NCBI GenBank assembly: GCA_942491665.1
Contig: CALOBR010000010.1
Location: forward strand, 106,390-170,389
Origin: CAVQGZ01 sp942491665
GTDB lineage: Bacteria > Actinomycetota > Actinomycetes > Jiangellales > Jiangellaceae
Length of the DNA: 64,000 bases
Direction: 5' to 3'
Under the pieces are notes generated by a model, which worked only from the letters and a program-made list of their open reading frames with translations, ran no database searches and was not told the origin of the DNA. Made by a program: the position numbers and the translations under genes. How positions within the stretch are numbered: position 1 is the first letter of the stretch; each line of letters begins with the position of its first letter. Of this stretch, positions 33,644-41,660 are shown piece by piece.

Positions 33644-34399
33644 ATGCTGTGGTCCCGATTCCTCGACTGCCTGGCCGCCGACTACGACCGGCTACGTGCG
33701 GTCATCGTCCTGGACGAGGGGGCCGCGGTTCCCACCTGCCCGGGGTGGACAGTGGCCGATCTCATCCGCCATGTCGGAGAGGTCTACCTGCACAAGACCC
33801 AGGCCATGCGCGACGGGGTCGAGCCAGCTGACTGGCCACCGCCGAGGATCGCTGGCGAGAGCCCGAGAGACCTGCTTGAACAAGCGTACGCCGACCTGCG
33901 CGGGGAGCTCGACGCGAGCAGCCCGGCCGACCCCGCCGGCACGTGGTACGGCCCCGACCAGACCGTTGGGTTCTGGATCCGCCGGATGGCTCACGAGACG
34001 GTCATCCACCGCATCGACGCCGAGCTCGCCACCGGCCAGCCGGTCGCCCCCATCCCGGACGACCTGGCCATCGACGGCATCGACGAGCTGCTCCGGGTGT
34101 TCCTCGCCTACAGCGTCGCGGAGTGGGGCGACGACTTCAGCGACATCCTCGATGACTCGCCCGGCGAGACAGTCAGCCTGCGCGCGGATGGGGCCGCCTG
34201 GGCGGTGTGGATCGGCCCCGGACGACTCGTCGTCACCGACGCCGTCGCCACCGAGCCTGATGCGACGGTCTCCGGCTCACCGCAGCACATGCTGCGCTGG
34301 GTGTGGAACCGCGACGCCGAACCCAGCGGCGTCACCGTGGACGGCCGGCCCGAGGCTGTCGCGCGGCTGCGCCGGTGCATCGTGACGGCGACGCAGTGA
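33644..34399 (+). CDS. Maleylpyruvate isomerase-like, mycothiol-dependent enzyme family protein
   Basis: The 251-residue protein belongs to the DinB-like TIGR03083 group. VPTCPGWTVADLIRHVGEVYLHK and MAHETVIHRIDAELA supply the His residues of the usual metal site, and the C-terminal beta-rich part (SPQHMLRWVWNR) is typical. Members use mycothiol or are of unknown function; the substrate is unknown. I chose the ATG at 33644 because earlier starts extend through the mazE promoter region and encode a Cys/Arg-rich unrelated stretch. Confidence 0.78.
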   Translation: MLWSRFLDCLAADYDRLRAVIVLDEGAAVPTCPGWTVADLIRHVGEVYLHKTQAMRDGVEPADWPPPRIAGESPRDLLEQAYADLRGELDASSPADPAGTWYGPDQTVGFWIRRMAHETVIHRIDAELATGQPVAPIPDDLAIDGIDELLRVFLAYSVAEWGDDFSDILDDSPGETVSLRADGAAWAVWIGPGRLVVTDAVATEPDATVSGSPQHMLRWVWNRDAEPSGVTVDGRPEAVARLRRCIVTATQ

Positions 34400-34421
34400 C
34401 GCAAGGCTCAGGTGGGGCCGG

Positions 34422-34676
34422 CTACAGGCCGCGCAAGAAGTCGGGGTCGTCGTCCGGCGCGATCGGCGGCACCGGGCCCGGCTTGCCACCCCCGGACGCT
34501 CGTCGCGCACGTCGTCCTACCGTGAGCCACGCGAGCGGTCCGACGACGGGGAGAAGGACGATGGCCACGACCCACCAGCCCTTGCCGGGCAGCTGCTGCT
34601 TCGGCGTCATCACCGCGTCGACGATCGCGAAGACGGTGAGAGCGACGAGAACGATCAACGGTAGTGCCCGACTCAC
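34422..34676 (-). CDS. Small membrane protein with PLD-nuclease N-terminal-like domain
   Basis: The 84-residue protein has two hydrophobic segments, LPLIVLVALTVFAIVDAV and KGWWVVAIVLLPVVGPLAWL, and a charged tail. The pattern VDAVMTP..LPGKGWW...PVVGPLAWLTVGR matches the PLDc_N family of actinobacterial membrane proteins, whose role is unknown. The GTG start has GGGAGG seven bases upstream and a TACGCT hexamer (34699-34704) above that. Confidence 0.78.
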   Translation of the reverse strand: MSRALPLIVLVALTVFAIVDAVMTPKQQLPGKGWWVVAIVLLPVVGPLAWLTVGRRARRASGGGKPGPVPPIAPDDDPDFLRGL

Positions 34677-34698
34677 TCTCTGCCTCCCATCACGACAC

Positions 34699-34704
34699 CA
34701 GCGT
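34699..34704 (-). promoter_or_regulatory. -10 element of the PLDc_N-like gene
   Basis: TACGCT on the minus strand places the start of transcription about 16 bases above the GTG at 34676, leaving room for its GGGAGG site. It lies only three bases from the divergent threonine dehydratase start. Confidence 0.35.
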
Positions 34705-34706
34705 AG

Positions 34707-35657
34707 GTGTCCGACATCAGCGGCGCAGGTTCTGGGCCCGTGCTGACTCCGGCTGACGTCGAAGCGGCGGCCCGGCGGATCGCGCCCTACGTCCGCGAGA
34801 CCCCCCTGCGACCCTCCCGGCGGCCAGGTCTCTGGCTGAAGCTGGAGAACGAGCAACGATCCGGGGCGTTCAAGTCCCGCGGCGCCTTCGCGGCCCTGAC
34901 GGCGCTCACGCCCGAGCGGCGTGCCCGCGGGGTGGTCACCCACTCCTCGGGCAACCACGGGCGGGCGCTCGCCGAGGCCGCTGCCGAGCTGGGCTGCCCC
35001 GCCACGGTTGTCGTCCCCGACAACGCGATGCCGCACAAGGTGGCCGCGGTGCGAGCCGCCGGCGCCGACGTCGTCGTCGTCCCGGTCGCCGACCGCGTCG
35101 CCAGGGCAGCCGCGCTGGTCGAGCAGGGCCTCACCTACGTCCCACCCTTCGACCATCTCGACGTGATGGCCGGGCAAGGCACCCTCGCCCTTCAGATGTG
35201 CCACCAGGCCGCCGAGCAGGGACTGTCCGTCGGGCGCGTCTTCGCCCCCGTCGGCGGGGGCGGCATGCTCAGCGGCATCGCCGTGGCCCTGTCCGACACC
35301 GACGTCACGGTCATCGGTGTCGAGCCGGCCCTGGCGGGCGACTTCGCCGACAGCGTCGGTCAAGGACGGCGCGTGGCGTGGCCGGTGGCCGACACCGCCC
35401 GAACGATCGCCGACGGCCTGCGGCTGCCGAGCGTGGGCGAGGCTCCGTGGGCGCACCTGCACGCCCTGGGCGTGCAGGCCGTCACGGTCGACGAAGCCGA
35501 GATCGTGGCGGCCCAGCGTTGGCTCGACGAGCAGGGCGTGCGGGCTGAGCCGAGCGGGGCCGTCTCGGTCGCGGGCGCGCTGCGGCACACCTCCGGGACC
35601 AGCATCGACGTCGCCGTGGTGTCCGGGGGTAACCGCGCGCCCGACGATCAGGGATGA
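34707..35657 (+). CDS. Threonine/serine dehydratase (PLP-dependent)
   Basis: The 316-residue fold-type II PLP enzyme deaminates threonine or serine to a keto acid. The PLP lysine is in SGAFKSRGAFAAL, HSSGNHGRALAE is the substrate/phosphate loop, and VGGGGMLSGIAVAL binds the cofactor phosphate. There is no C-terminal ACT regulatory domain, so it resembles catabolic dehydratases; serine racemase-like activity is also possible. The GTG at 34707 is used; a GTG eleven codons later (34740) is an alternative start. Confidence 0.85.
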   Translation: MSDISGAGSGPVLTPADVEAAARRIAPYVRETPLRPSRRPGLWLKLENEQRSGAFKSRGAFAALTALTPERRARGVVTHSSGNHGRALAEAAAELGCPATVVVPDNAMPHKVAAVRAAGADVVVVPVADRVARAAALVEQGLTYVPPFDHLDVMAGQGTLALQMCHQAAEQGLSVGRVFAPVGGGGMLSGIAVALSDTDVTVIGVEPALAGDFADSVGQGRRVAWPVADTARTIADGLRLPSVGEAPWAHLHALGVQAVTVDEAEIVAAQRWLDEQGVRAEPSGAVSVAGALRHTSGTSIDVAVVSGGNRAPDDQG

Positions 35658-35667
35658 TGGACCCACC

Positions 35668-35928
35668 ATGGCACTGCTCAAGTACACGCTGCTGCGTCTC
35701 GCCCTGCTGGGCGCAACCGCTGGGGTCTTCTACCTTGTCGGTCTGCGCGACTGGATTCTGCTGTTCGCGGCGTTCCTCGTCTCCGGCATCATCTCGATCT
35801 TCGCTCTCAACCGGGCGCGCGACGACGTGTCGACGTCGCTGGCGACGCGCCAACAGGTGATCAACGAGCGCATGGAGGCCGCCTCAGCCGAGGACGAGCC
35901 CGAGGGTGAGGCCGATCGCGAGCCATAG
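35668..35928 (+). CDS. DUF4229 small membrane protein
   Basis: The 86-residue protein has two transmembrane segments, LLRLALLGATAGVFYLVGL and ILLFAAFLVSGIISIFAL, then a charged C-terminus, the pattern of DUF4229. The function is unknown. It begins ten bases after the threonine dehydratase and overlaps the convergent menA by 45 bases; this family is often found beside menA. Confidence 0.8.
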   Translation: MALLKYTLLRLALLGATAGVFYLVGLRDWILLFAAFLVSGIISIFALNRARDDVSTSLATRQQVINERMEAASAEDEPEGEADREP

Positions 35929-36759
35929 CTCGGCCCGGCCGGTGTTGACCAGCGCGGGTATGAGCGCCGGTCCTGTCGCGCCACGCTCCACCGGAGTGAC
36001 GGCTTGCATCGCCCAGGGCAGCGACAGCCACCCGAGCAGTGCGCGCGGGTAGCCGTAGACGGCGATTGCCGCGGTGGTCGCGTAGGCCAGCGCCAGGAGA
36101 AGCAAGAACAGCCGCCGCGTCCACCGGTCGCCGAGGCGCACCGCCAAGGTTCGCTTGCCGCTCGAGGCGTCGGTGGGTATGTCGCGCAGGTTGTTGACCA
36201 CGAGGATCGCCGTGGCCAACGACCCGACGGCGACCCCGCCGAGCACGGCGGGCGTGGTCACCTCCAGCAGCTGGACGTATGTCGTGCCGACGGTGGCGAC
36301 CAGGCCGAAGAAGACGAACACCGACAGCTCGCCGAGTCCGCGGTAGCCGTACGGGGACGGGCCACCGGTGTACCCCCAGGCGGCGACGACGGCCACGGCC
36401 CCGACTCCCAGCAGCCACCACTGCCCGGTGAGCGCGACGAGCACGAGGCCCAGCACCGCGGCGAGGGCGAACGAGGCGAGGGCGGCGCGCCTGACCTGCG
36501 GTGGCGTCGCCACCCCCGAGCCGACGAGGCGCATCGGGCCGACGCGGTCGGTGTCGGTACCCCGCACCCCGTCGGAGTAGTCGTTGGCGTAGTTGACGCC
36601 CACTTGCAGCGCCAGGGCCACACCCATGGCCAGGGCCGCGCGATCGGCGGCGAAGCCGTCTTCTGCGGCTGCCGCGCCGCTGCCGACGAGAACCGGGGCC
36701 ACGGCGGCCGGCAAGGTGCGCGGCCGAGCCCCTTGCCACCACTGCTGCGGCGTTGCCAT
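35884..36759 (-). CDS. menA: 1,4-dihydroxy-2-naphthoate polyprenyltransferase
   Basis: The 291-residue UbiA-family integral membrane enzyme attaches the polyprenyl tail to dihydroxynaphthoate, making demethylmenaquinone. NYANDYSDGVRGTDTDR is the first Asp-rich diphosphate/magnesium motif and NNLRDIPTDASSGKRT the second. Around eight hydrophobic helices are visible. The ATG shares one base with the menE stop. It is the third gene of the menB-menE-menA unit. Confidence 0.93.
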   Translation of the reverse strand: MATPQQWWQGARPRTLPAAVAPVLVGSGAAAAEDGFAADRAALAMGVALALQVGVNYANDYSDGVRGTDTDRVGPMRLVGSGVATPPQVRRAALASFALAAVLGLVLVALTGQWWLLGVGAVAVVAAWGYTGGPSPYGYRGLGELSVFVFFGLVATVGTTYVQLLEVTTPAVLGGVAVGSLATAILVVNNLRDIPTDASSGKRTLAVRLGDRWTRRLFLLLLALAYATTAAIAVYGYPRALLGWLSLPWAMQAVTPVERGATGPALIPALVNTGRAELWLAIGLTLGLVLG

Positions 36760-37865
36760 CAGGCCTCCCGTTCGAGTCGTGCCGCGATCGCGGCACGGTC
36801 CACCTTGCCGGGCGCGGGCCGTCCAAGATCGTCCACGAGTACCAGGCCACGCGGGACGTAGGCCGGCTCGGCCTGCTGAGCCACGAACGCGCGCACCCCC
36901 GCGAGGGTAGGCGTGCAGCCCGCACGGGCGACCCCGACAGCCACGACCCGGGTGCCCCACTCGGCGTCCGCCACCCCGACGGCCACGGCGTCGGCGAGGT
37001 CGGGGTGCTCGGCCAGCAGCGCGTCCACAGCCGGCAGCGGCACCGACACGCCGCCGCTGATCACCACGTCGTCGTCGCGGCCCATCACCCGCAACCGGTC
37101 GTCGGACCACTCGCCCAGGTCATGGGTGGCGAACCAACCATCCGCGGCCACCGGGTCGTCCCCGGCGTCGCGGCGGTAGCCGGTGGCCAGCATCGGACCG
37201 GCCAGCGCGATCGCGCCCGCGTCGTCCACGCGCACGTCGACGCCCGGCAACGGCTGCCCGTCGTGCACGCAGCCCCCGCACGTCTCGGTCATGCCGTACG
37301 ACTCGACCAGCCGCACTCCGACGGACTCAGCCCGCGAGCGCAGCCGGTCGTCGAGCCGCGCGCCGCCGACGAGCACGGCGTCGAGGGCGGCCAGGGTCGC
37401 GGGGTCGTCGTCGAGCAGACGCCGTGCCTGGGTCGGCACGAGGGCCGTGTAGCGACGCCCGGGCGGCATCGCGGCGACGGCGTCGGTGAACGAGCCGGTG
37501 ACCGCGTGCAGGGAGCCTCCCGGCACCAGCGCCCGTGCCAGCACCATCAGCCCGGCGACGTGCGTGGGGGGAAGAGCTAGCAGCCAGGCACCCGGTCCGC
37601 CGAGCCGGGCCACGACCGCCGCGGCCGACCATCGCACCGCCGCTGCGCCGAGCAGAACGCCGACCGGCGCGCCGGTCGACCCGGACGTGGGCACCACCAA
37701 CCCGTCGGCCACCGGGCGTTGCGGGTGCAGGGCGGCCCGCACCGACGCGGTCCATGCCGGTGGTCCGTCGGGCAGCACGCCCACGGCAGGACCGCCGGAC
37801 AGCGCGGCAGCGACGGCCTCGCTCACCTGTGGCAGCGAGCCCGGCCCGGCGACGACGAGACGCAT
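36759..37865 (-). CDS. menE: o-succinylbenzoate-CoA ligase
   Basis: The 368-residue AMP-forming ligase activates o-succinylbenzoate for MenB. VPTSGSTGAPVGVLLG is the phosphate loop, ESYGMTETCGG the A5 motif, and RPAPGKVDRAAI has the catalytic lysine. It is shorter than most acyl-CoA ligases (about 500 residues), as is usual for actinobacterial MenE. It starts four bases after the menB stop and overlaps menA by one base. Confidence 0.91.
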   Translation of the reverse strand: MRLVVAGPGSLPQVSEAVAAALSGGPAVGVLPDGPPAWTASVRAALHPQRPVADGLVVPTSGSTGAPVGVLLGAAAVRWSAAAVVARLGGPGAWLLALPPTHVAGLMVLARALVPGGSLHAVTGSFTDAVAAMPPGRRYTALVPTQARRLLDDDPATLAALDAVLVGGARLDDRLRSRAESVGVRLVESYGMTETCGGCVHDGQPLPGVDVRVDDAGAIALAGPMLATGYRRDAGDDPVAADGWFATHDLGEWSDDRLRVMGRDDDVVISGGVSVPLPAVDALLAEHPDLADAVAVGVADAEWGTRVVAVGVARAGCTPTLAGVRAFVAQQAEPAYVPRGLVLVDDLGRPAPGKVDRAAIAARLEREA

Positions 37866-37869
37866 CGCG

Positions 37870-38805
37870 TCAGTAGGCCCAGCCGAACCGGTCGAACTCT
37901 CCTGGACGCTTCTGCAGGAACGAGTCGCGGCCCTCGACCGCTTCGTCGGTCATGTACGCCAGGCGGGTCGCCTCACCGGCGAACACCTGCTGGCCGACCA
38001 TGCCGTCGTCGGCGAGGTTGAACGCGAACTTGAGCATCCGCTGCGCCGTGGGGCTCTTCGCCGTGATCGCCTCGGCCCACTGCACGCCCACAGTCTCCAG
38101 GTCGGCGTGCGGCACGACCTCGTTCACCATGCCCATCCGGTGCGCCTGCTCAGCGGTGTAGGCCCGGCCGAGAAAGAAGATCTCGCGGGCGAACTTCTGG
38201 CCTACCTGCCGGGCGAGGTAGGCCGACCCGTACCCGCCGTCGAACGAGCCGACGTCGGCGTCGGTCTGCTTGAACCGCGCGTGCTCGGCACTGGCCAGCG
38301 TCAGGTCGCAGACGACGTGCAGGCTGTGCCCGCCCCCGGCGGCCCAGCCCGGCACCAGGCAGATCACCACTTTGGGCATCGTGCGGATGAGGCGCTGCAC
38401 CTCCAAGATGTGCAGGCGCCCGCCGCGGTGCGGGTCGATCGAGTCGCTCGTCTCACCGTCGGCGTACTTGTACCCGTCGCGGCCCCGGATGCGCTGGTCG
38501 CCGCCGGAGCAGAACGCCCATCCGCCGTCGGCGGGCGACGGCCCGTTGCCGGTGAGCAGCACGCACCCCACGTCCGAGCTCATGCGGGCGTGGTCGAGGG
38601 CGGCGTAGAGCTCGTCCACGGTGTGCGGACGAAACGCGTTGCGCACCTCGGGCCGGTCGAACGCCACGCGTACCACCGGACGGTCGGCCCCGTCGACGTG
38701 GCGGCGGTGGTACGTGATGTCGGTGAAGCCAAACCCCTCGACCTCTCGCCACGACGACGGGTCGAACGGCTGGGCGGACGGCTGCGGTTCGGCGTGCGCG
38801 CTCAC
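37870..38805 (-). CDS. menB: 1,4-dihydroxy-2-naphthoyl-CoA synthase
   Basis: The 311-residue crotonase-fold enzyme closes the second ring of the naphthoate. FCSGGDQRIRGRDGY and PGWAAGGGHSLHVVCDLTL form the oxyanion hole, DVGSFDGGYGSAYL contains the catalytic Asp region, and LGRAYTAEQAHRMGMVNEV follows. The GTG at 38805 is chosen since TATTCT lies seven bases upstream; any longer form runs through menC antisense. Confidence 0.93.
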   Translation of the reverse strand: MSAHAEPQPSAQPFDPSSWREVEGFGFTDITYHRRHVDGADRPVVRVAFDRPEVRNAFRPHTVDELYAALDHARMSSDVGCVLLTGNGPSPADGGWAFCSGGDQRIRGRDGYKYADGETSDSIDPHRGGRLHILEVQRLIRTMPKVVICLVPGWAAGGGHSLHVVCDLTLASAEHARFKQTDADVGSFDGGYGSAYLARQVGQKFAREIFFLGRAYTAEQAHRMGMVNEVVPHADLETVGVQWAEAITAKSPTAQRMLKFAFNLADDGMVGQQVFAGEATRLAYMTDEAVEGRDSFLQKRPGEFDRFGWAY

Positions 38806-38812
38806 CCGCGCG

Positions 38813-38818
38813 AGAATA
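38813..38818 (-). promoter_or_regulatory. -10 element of leaderless menB-menE-menA
   Basis: TATTCT on the minus strand, close to TATAAT, lies seven bases before the menB GTG. Divergent menC starts at 38825, so its weaker hexamer GAGAAT (38812-38817) would occupy the same bases on the other strand. Confidence 0.55.
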
Positions 38819-38824
38819 GGTGCC

Positions 38825-39784
38825 GTGCTCACCACCTCGATCGGCGACGTCGCCGTCGTGCGGCTGGGCCTGCGCGTGCCGTTTCGCCGGCTGAGTGCCC
38901 GCGAGGTGCTGCTGTGGCGCGGGCCACTGGGTTGGGCGGAGTTTGCGCCCTTTGTCGAGTACGACGACGGCCAGGCCGTGGCATGGTTGCGAGCCATGCG
39001 CGCTGCGGGGGAGCGGACGTGGCCGGTGCCGCGACGACTGAGCGTGCCGGTGAACGCCACGGTCCCCGCTGTGCCCGCCGAGCGGGTGAGCGACGTGCTG
39101 GCCCTCTTCGCCGGCTGCACCACGGCGAAGGTCAAGGTCGCCGAGGCGGGCCAGAGCGAGGCCGACGACCTCGACCGGCTCGCCGCCGTCCGTGACGCCT
39201 TGGGACCGCAGGGCCGAGTGCGCATCGACGCCAACGGCGCCTGGGACCTCGACGACGCGTGCCGCCGCCTGCCTGGCTACGACGCGGCAGCGGGAGGGCT
39301 GGAGTACGTGGAGCAGCCCTGCGCGGACGCCGACGACCTCGCCCGGCTGCGCCGAGCCGTCGACGTGCCGGTCGCGGCCGACGAGTCGATCCGCCTCGGG
39401 GCCGACCCGCGTGCCGCCGCCGAGGCCGTCGACGTGGTGATCGTGAAGGTGGCGCCCCTCGGTGGCGTGCATGCTGCTCTTGAGCTGGTCTCCCTGCTCG
39501 ACCGGCCCGTCGTCGTCTCCAGCGCCCTGGACAGCAGCGTCGGGCTTGCCACCGGCGTGGCTCTCGCCGCGGCCCTGCCCGACCTGCCCTACGCCTGCGG
39601 CCTCGGCACCGCAGCCCTGCTCGCCGACGACGTCACCGACGATCCCCTCGTCCCGCACGCCGGGTCCGTCGCCGTGCGCCCCGTCGAGGTCAGCGAGCAA
39701 CGTCTCGCCGAGCTGGCGGTCGCCGACGACCGGGCCCGGTGGTGGGTCGATCGCCTCGAACGCGTCGTGGCGGCCGCCGCGTGA
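38825..39784 (+). CDS. menC: o-succinylbenzoate synthase
   Basis: The 319-residue enolase-superfamily enzyme dehydrates SHCHC to o-succinylbenzoate. AKVKVAE contains the general-base Lys motif, RIDANGAWDLDDA the first metal Asp, EYVEQPC the Glu, AADESIR the third acid, and VIVKVAPLGG the second Lys. The GTG start is only 19 bases from the divergent menB start. It overlaps menD by GTGA. Confidence 0.9.
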   Translation: MLTTSIGDVAVVRLGLRVPFRRLSAREVLLWRGPLGWAEFAPFVEYDDGQAVAWLRAMRAAGERTWPVPRRLSVPVNATVPAVPAERVSDVLALFAGCTTAKVKVAEAGQSEADDLDRLAAVRDALGPQGRVRIDANGAWDLDDACRRLPGYDAAAGGLEYVEQPCADADDLARLRRAVDVPVAADESIRLGADPRAAAEAVDVVIVKVAPLGGVHAALELVSLLDRPVVVSSALDSSVGLATGVALAAALPDLPYACGLGTAALLADDVTDDPLVPHAGSVAVRPVEVSEQRLAELAVADDRARWWVDRLERVVAAAA

Positions 39785-41433
39785 CCGGCAGCCTCGAGCT
39801 CGCCCGCACGGTGGTCGACGAGCTGGTGCGCGGTGGAGTCACCGATGCGGTGCTCAGCCCCGGCTCTCGCAGCGCTCCCATGGCCTTTGCGCTCGTCGAG
39901 GCCGACGCCGCCACCAGGCTGCGCCTGCACGTGCGCATCGACGAGCGGGGAGCGGGCTTTCTGGCCCTCGGCTTGGTGAAGGCCACCGGACGACCGGTGC
40001 CGGTCGTCTGCACCTCCGGCACGGCAGTCGCCAACCTGCACCCCGCTGTCAGCGAGGCCGACCACTCCGGTCTCCCGCTGCTGGTGCTGACCCCCGACCG
40101 GCCCGCAGAGCTGCAAGGTGTCGGTGCCAACCAGACCACCGACCATCCTGGCCTGCTGCGCTCGTCCGTGCGCTGGTCGACGCGGCTGACCGCCGAGCTT
40201 CCCACCAAGGGCGCGTACTGGCGCGCGACCGTCGCGCGCGGGCTGGGGGTCTCGACGGGAGAAAGGCCCGGACCGATCCACCTCAACCTTGAGCTGTCCG
40301 ACCCCCTTGTGCCCACACCCGGCACCCAAGCCACGCCACCGGGGCGACCGGGTGGTGCACCCTGGTCGGCGACCACCGCCAACCAGCAGCCCCGGACCCC
40401 GCTGCGCCTGGCCGCGTCCACGCCCACCGTCATCGTCGCCGGCGACGGTGCCGGGACGGCGGTCGACCGGGTTGCGGCCCGGGCAGGATGGCCGGTGCTG
40501 GCCGAGCCCACCTCAGGCGTCTGGGGGGCGCCGTCGGCCATCCCGTCCGCCCCGGCCGTCGTCTCCACCGACCGCTTTCTGCGCAGCCACCGCCCTGGGC
40601 GGGTTGTCGTCTACGGCCGACCCACCATGTCGCGGTCGGTGCTGCGGTTGCTGAGCGACACCGACGTCGAGGTCGTGGTGGTTCCCGGGAAGCATGCCCA
40701 GTGGCCCGACCCCGGCCACGCCGCGGCGTACGTCGCGCCCGCGATCCTGCCGCGCGGCGAGCCCCGGCACGGCTGGAACGACCAGTGGCGCGCTGCCGGC
40801 GCGGCGGCGTGGATGGCCATGCGCGACCATCTGGCGGAGAAAGATTGGCCCACCGAGCCGGGGGTCGTTGCCGACGTCGTGGCAGCCTTGCCGCGTGGCG
40901 CCACCGCGCTGCTCGGCGCCAGCCAGCCCATCCGCGACGTCCACCTGGTGGCCGCGCCCCGTCCTGACCTGAGGCTGCTCGCCAACCGTGGCCTCGCCGG
41001 CATCGACGGAACCATCTCGACAGGTGTCGGGGTCGCCCTCGCGAGCGAGAGCCCCACCTACGCGGTCATGGGCGACCTGACGTTCTGGCACGACGCGACC
41101 GGTCTGCTCGTCGGCCCCAGCGAGCCGCGACCTGACCTGTGCCTCGTCGTGGTCGACAACGACGGAGGCGGCATCTTCGGGCTGCTCGAGCCGGGCGATG
41201 CGGCGCACGCACGCGTGCACGAGCGGGTGTTCGCCACCCCGACCGGCGGCGACATCGGCGGCTGGTGCGCCGCGGTGGGCGTCGAGCACCGCCGCGTCAC
41301 CACCCGTGACGAGCTCGTCGAGGCACTGCGGCCGGCGGGGGGACTGCGGGTCGTCCAGGTGCGCACCGACCGCGCTGCGAACCGTTCCTTGCACGCCGAA
41401 CTGCGTGCTTGCGCATCGGCCGCCATCGGTTAG
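39781..41433 (+). CDS. menD: SEPHCHC synthase (2-oxoglutarate decarboxylase step)
   Basis: The 550-residue thiamin-diphosphate enzyme joins 2-oxoglutarate to isochorismate, the first committed menaquinone step. LSPGSRSAPMAFAL and VCTSGTAVANLHPAV are the conserved N-terminal blocks, ANRGLAGIDGTISTGVGVAL lies in the cofactor-binding half, and VVVDNDGGGIFGLLE holds the metal-binding motif. The GTG overlaps the menC stop. Its own stop lies in the -10 hexamer of the following riboswitch promoter. Confidence 0.93.
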   Translation: MTGSLELARTVVDELVRGGVTDAVLSPGSRSAPMAFALVEADAATRLRLHVRIDERGAGFLALGLVKATGRPVPVVCTSGTAVANLHPAVSEADHSGLPLLVLTPDRPAELQGVGANQTTDHPGLLRSSVRWSTRLTAELPTKGAYWRATVARGLGVSTGERPGPIHLNLELSDPLVPTPGTQATPPGRPGGAPWSATTANQQPRTPLRLAASTPTVIVAGDGAGTAVDRVAARAGWPVLAEPTSGVWGAPSAIPSAPAVVSTDRFLRSHRPGRVVVYGRPTMSRSVLRLLSDTDVEVVVVPGKHAQWPDPGHAAAYVAPAILPRGEPRHGWNDQWRAAGAAAWMAMRDHLAEKDWPTEPGVVADVVAALPRGATALLGASQPIRDVHLVAAPRPDLRLLANRGLAGIDGTISTGVGVALASESPTYAVMGDLTFWHDATGLLVGPSEPRPDLCLVVVDNDGGGIFGLLEPGDAAHARVHERVFATPTGGDIGGWCAAVGVEHRRVTTRDELVEALRPAGGLRVVQVRTDRAANRSLHAELRACASAAIG

Positions 41434-41436
41434 CGT
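41409..41436 (+). promoter_or_regulatory. Promoter of the metY-metX-metW riboswitch operon
   Basis: TTGCGC (41409-41414), 16 bases, then TAGCGT (41431-41436). The -10 begins at the menD stop codon, and transcription would start near 41443, two bases before the 5' strand of the riboswitch P1 helix. That fit supports both calls. Confidence 0.55.
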
Positions 41437-41444
41437 TCTCCTCG

Positions 41445-41571
41445 CACGTTCATCACGAGCGGTTGAGGGATCTGGCCCACTGACACCGCAGCAACCGGGC
41501 ACTCGTGCCGGCAGGTGCTAACTCCAGCGTCGAGGCTCTCGTCCCGGGGGCTGCGGCGGAAGATGAATGTG
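41445..41571 (+). ncRNA. SAM riboswitch (S-box, SAM-I/IV superfamily)
   Basis: The core GAGGGATCTGGCCC, the GCAACC segment and GGTGCTAACTCC match the S-box aptamer that binds S-adenosylmethionine. The closing helix P1 is visible: cacgttcatc (41445-41454) pairs over ten bases with gatgaatgtg (41562-41571) with one G-U pair. The ggcac/gtgcc stem gives P3. It precedes metY, a common target of SAM control in actinobacteria, so the operon should be switched off when SAM is plentiful. The exact Rfam subclass is uncertain. Confidence 0.82.
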
Positions 41572-41604
41572 TCGTGCCACGGGCTCCGCAAGGCTCCCGG
41601 CGCA

Positions 41605-41628
41605 CGTCGGAACCCCCGGGACCCGACG
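41605..41628 (+). promoter_or_regulatory. Hairpin in the riboswitch expression platform
   Basis: cgtcgg (41605-41610) and ccgacg (41623-41628) form a 6-base stem. Its loop holds cccccgggac (41613-41622), the exact reverse complement of gtcccggggg (41541-41550) inside the aptamer. The element lies 32 bases before the metY start and could take part in switching by pseudoknot or alternative pairing. No U-run follows, so it is not a classical terminator. Confidence 0.4.
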
Positions 41629-41660
41629 CCGCCGCGAGCGGCAGAGAGGAGCCACACACC

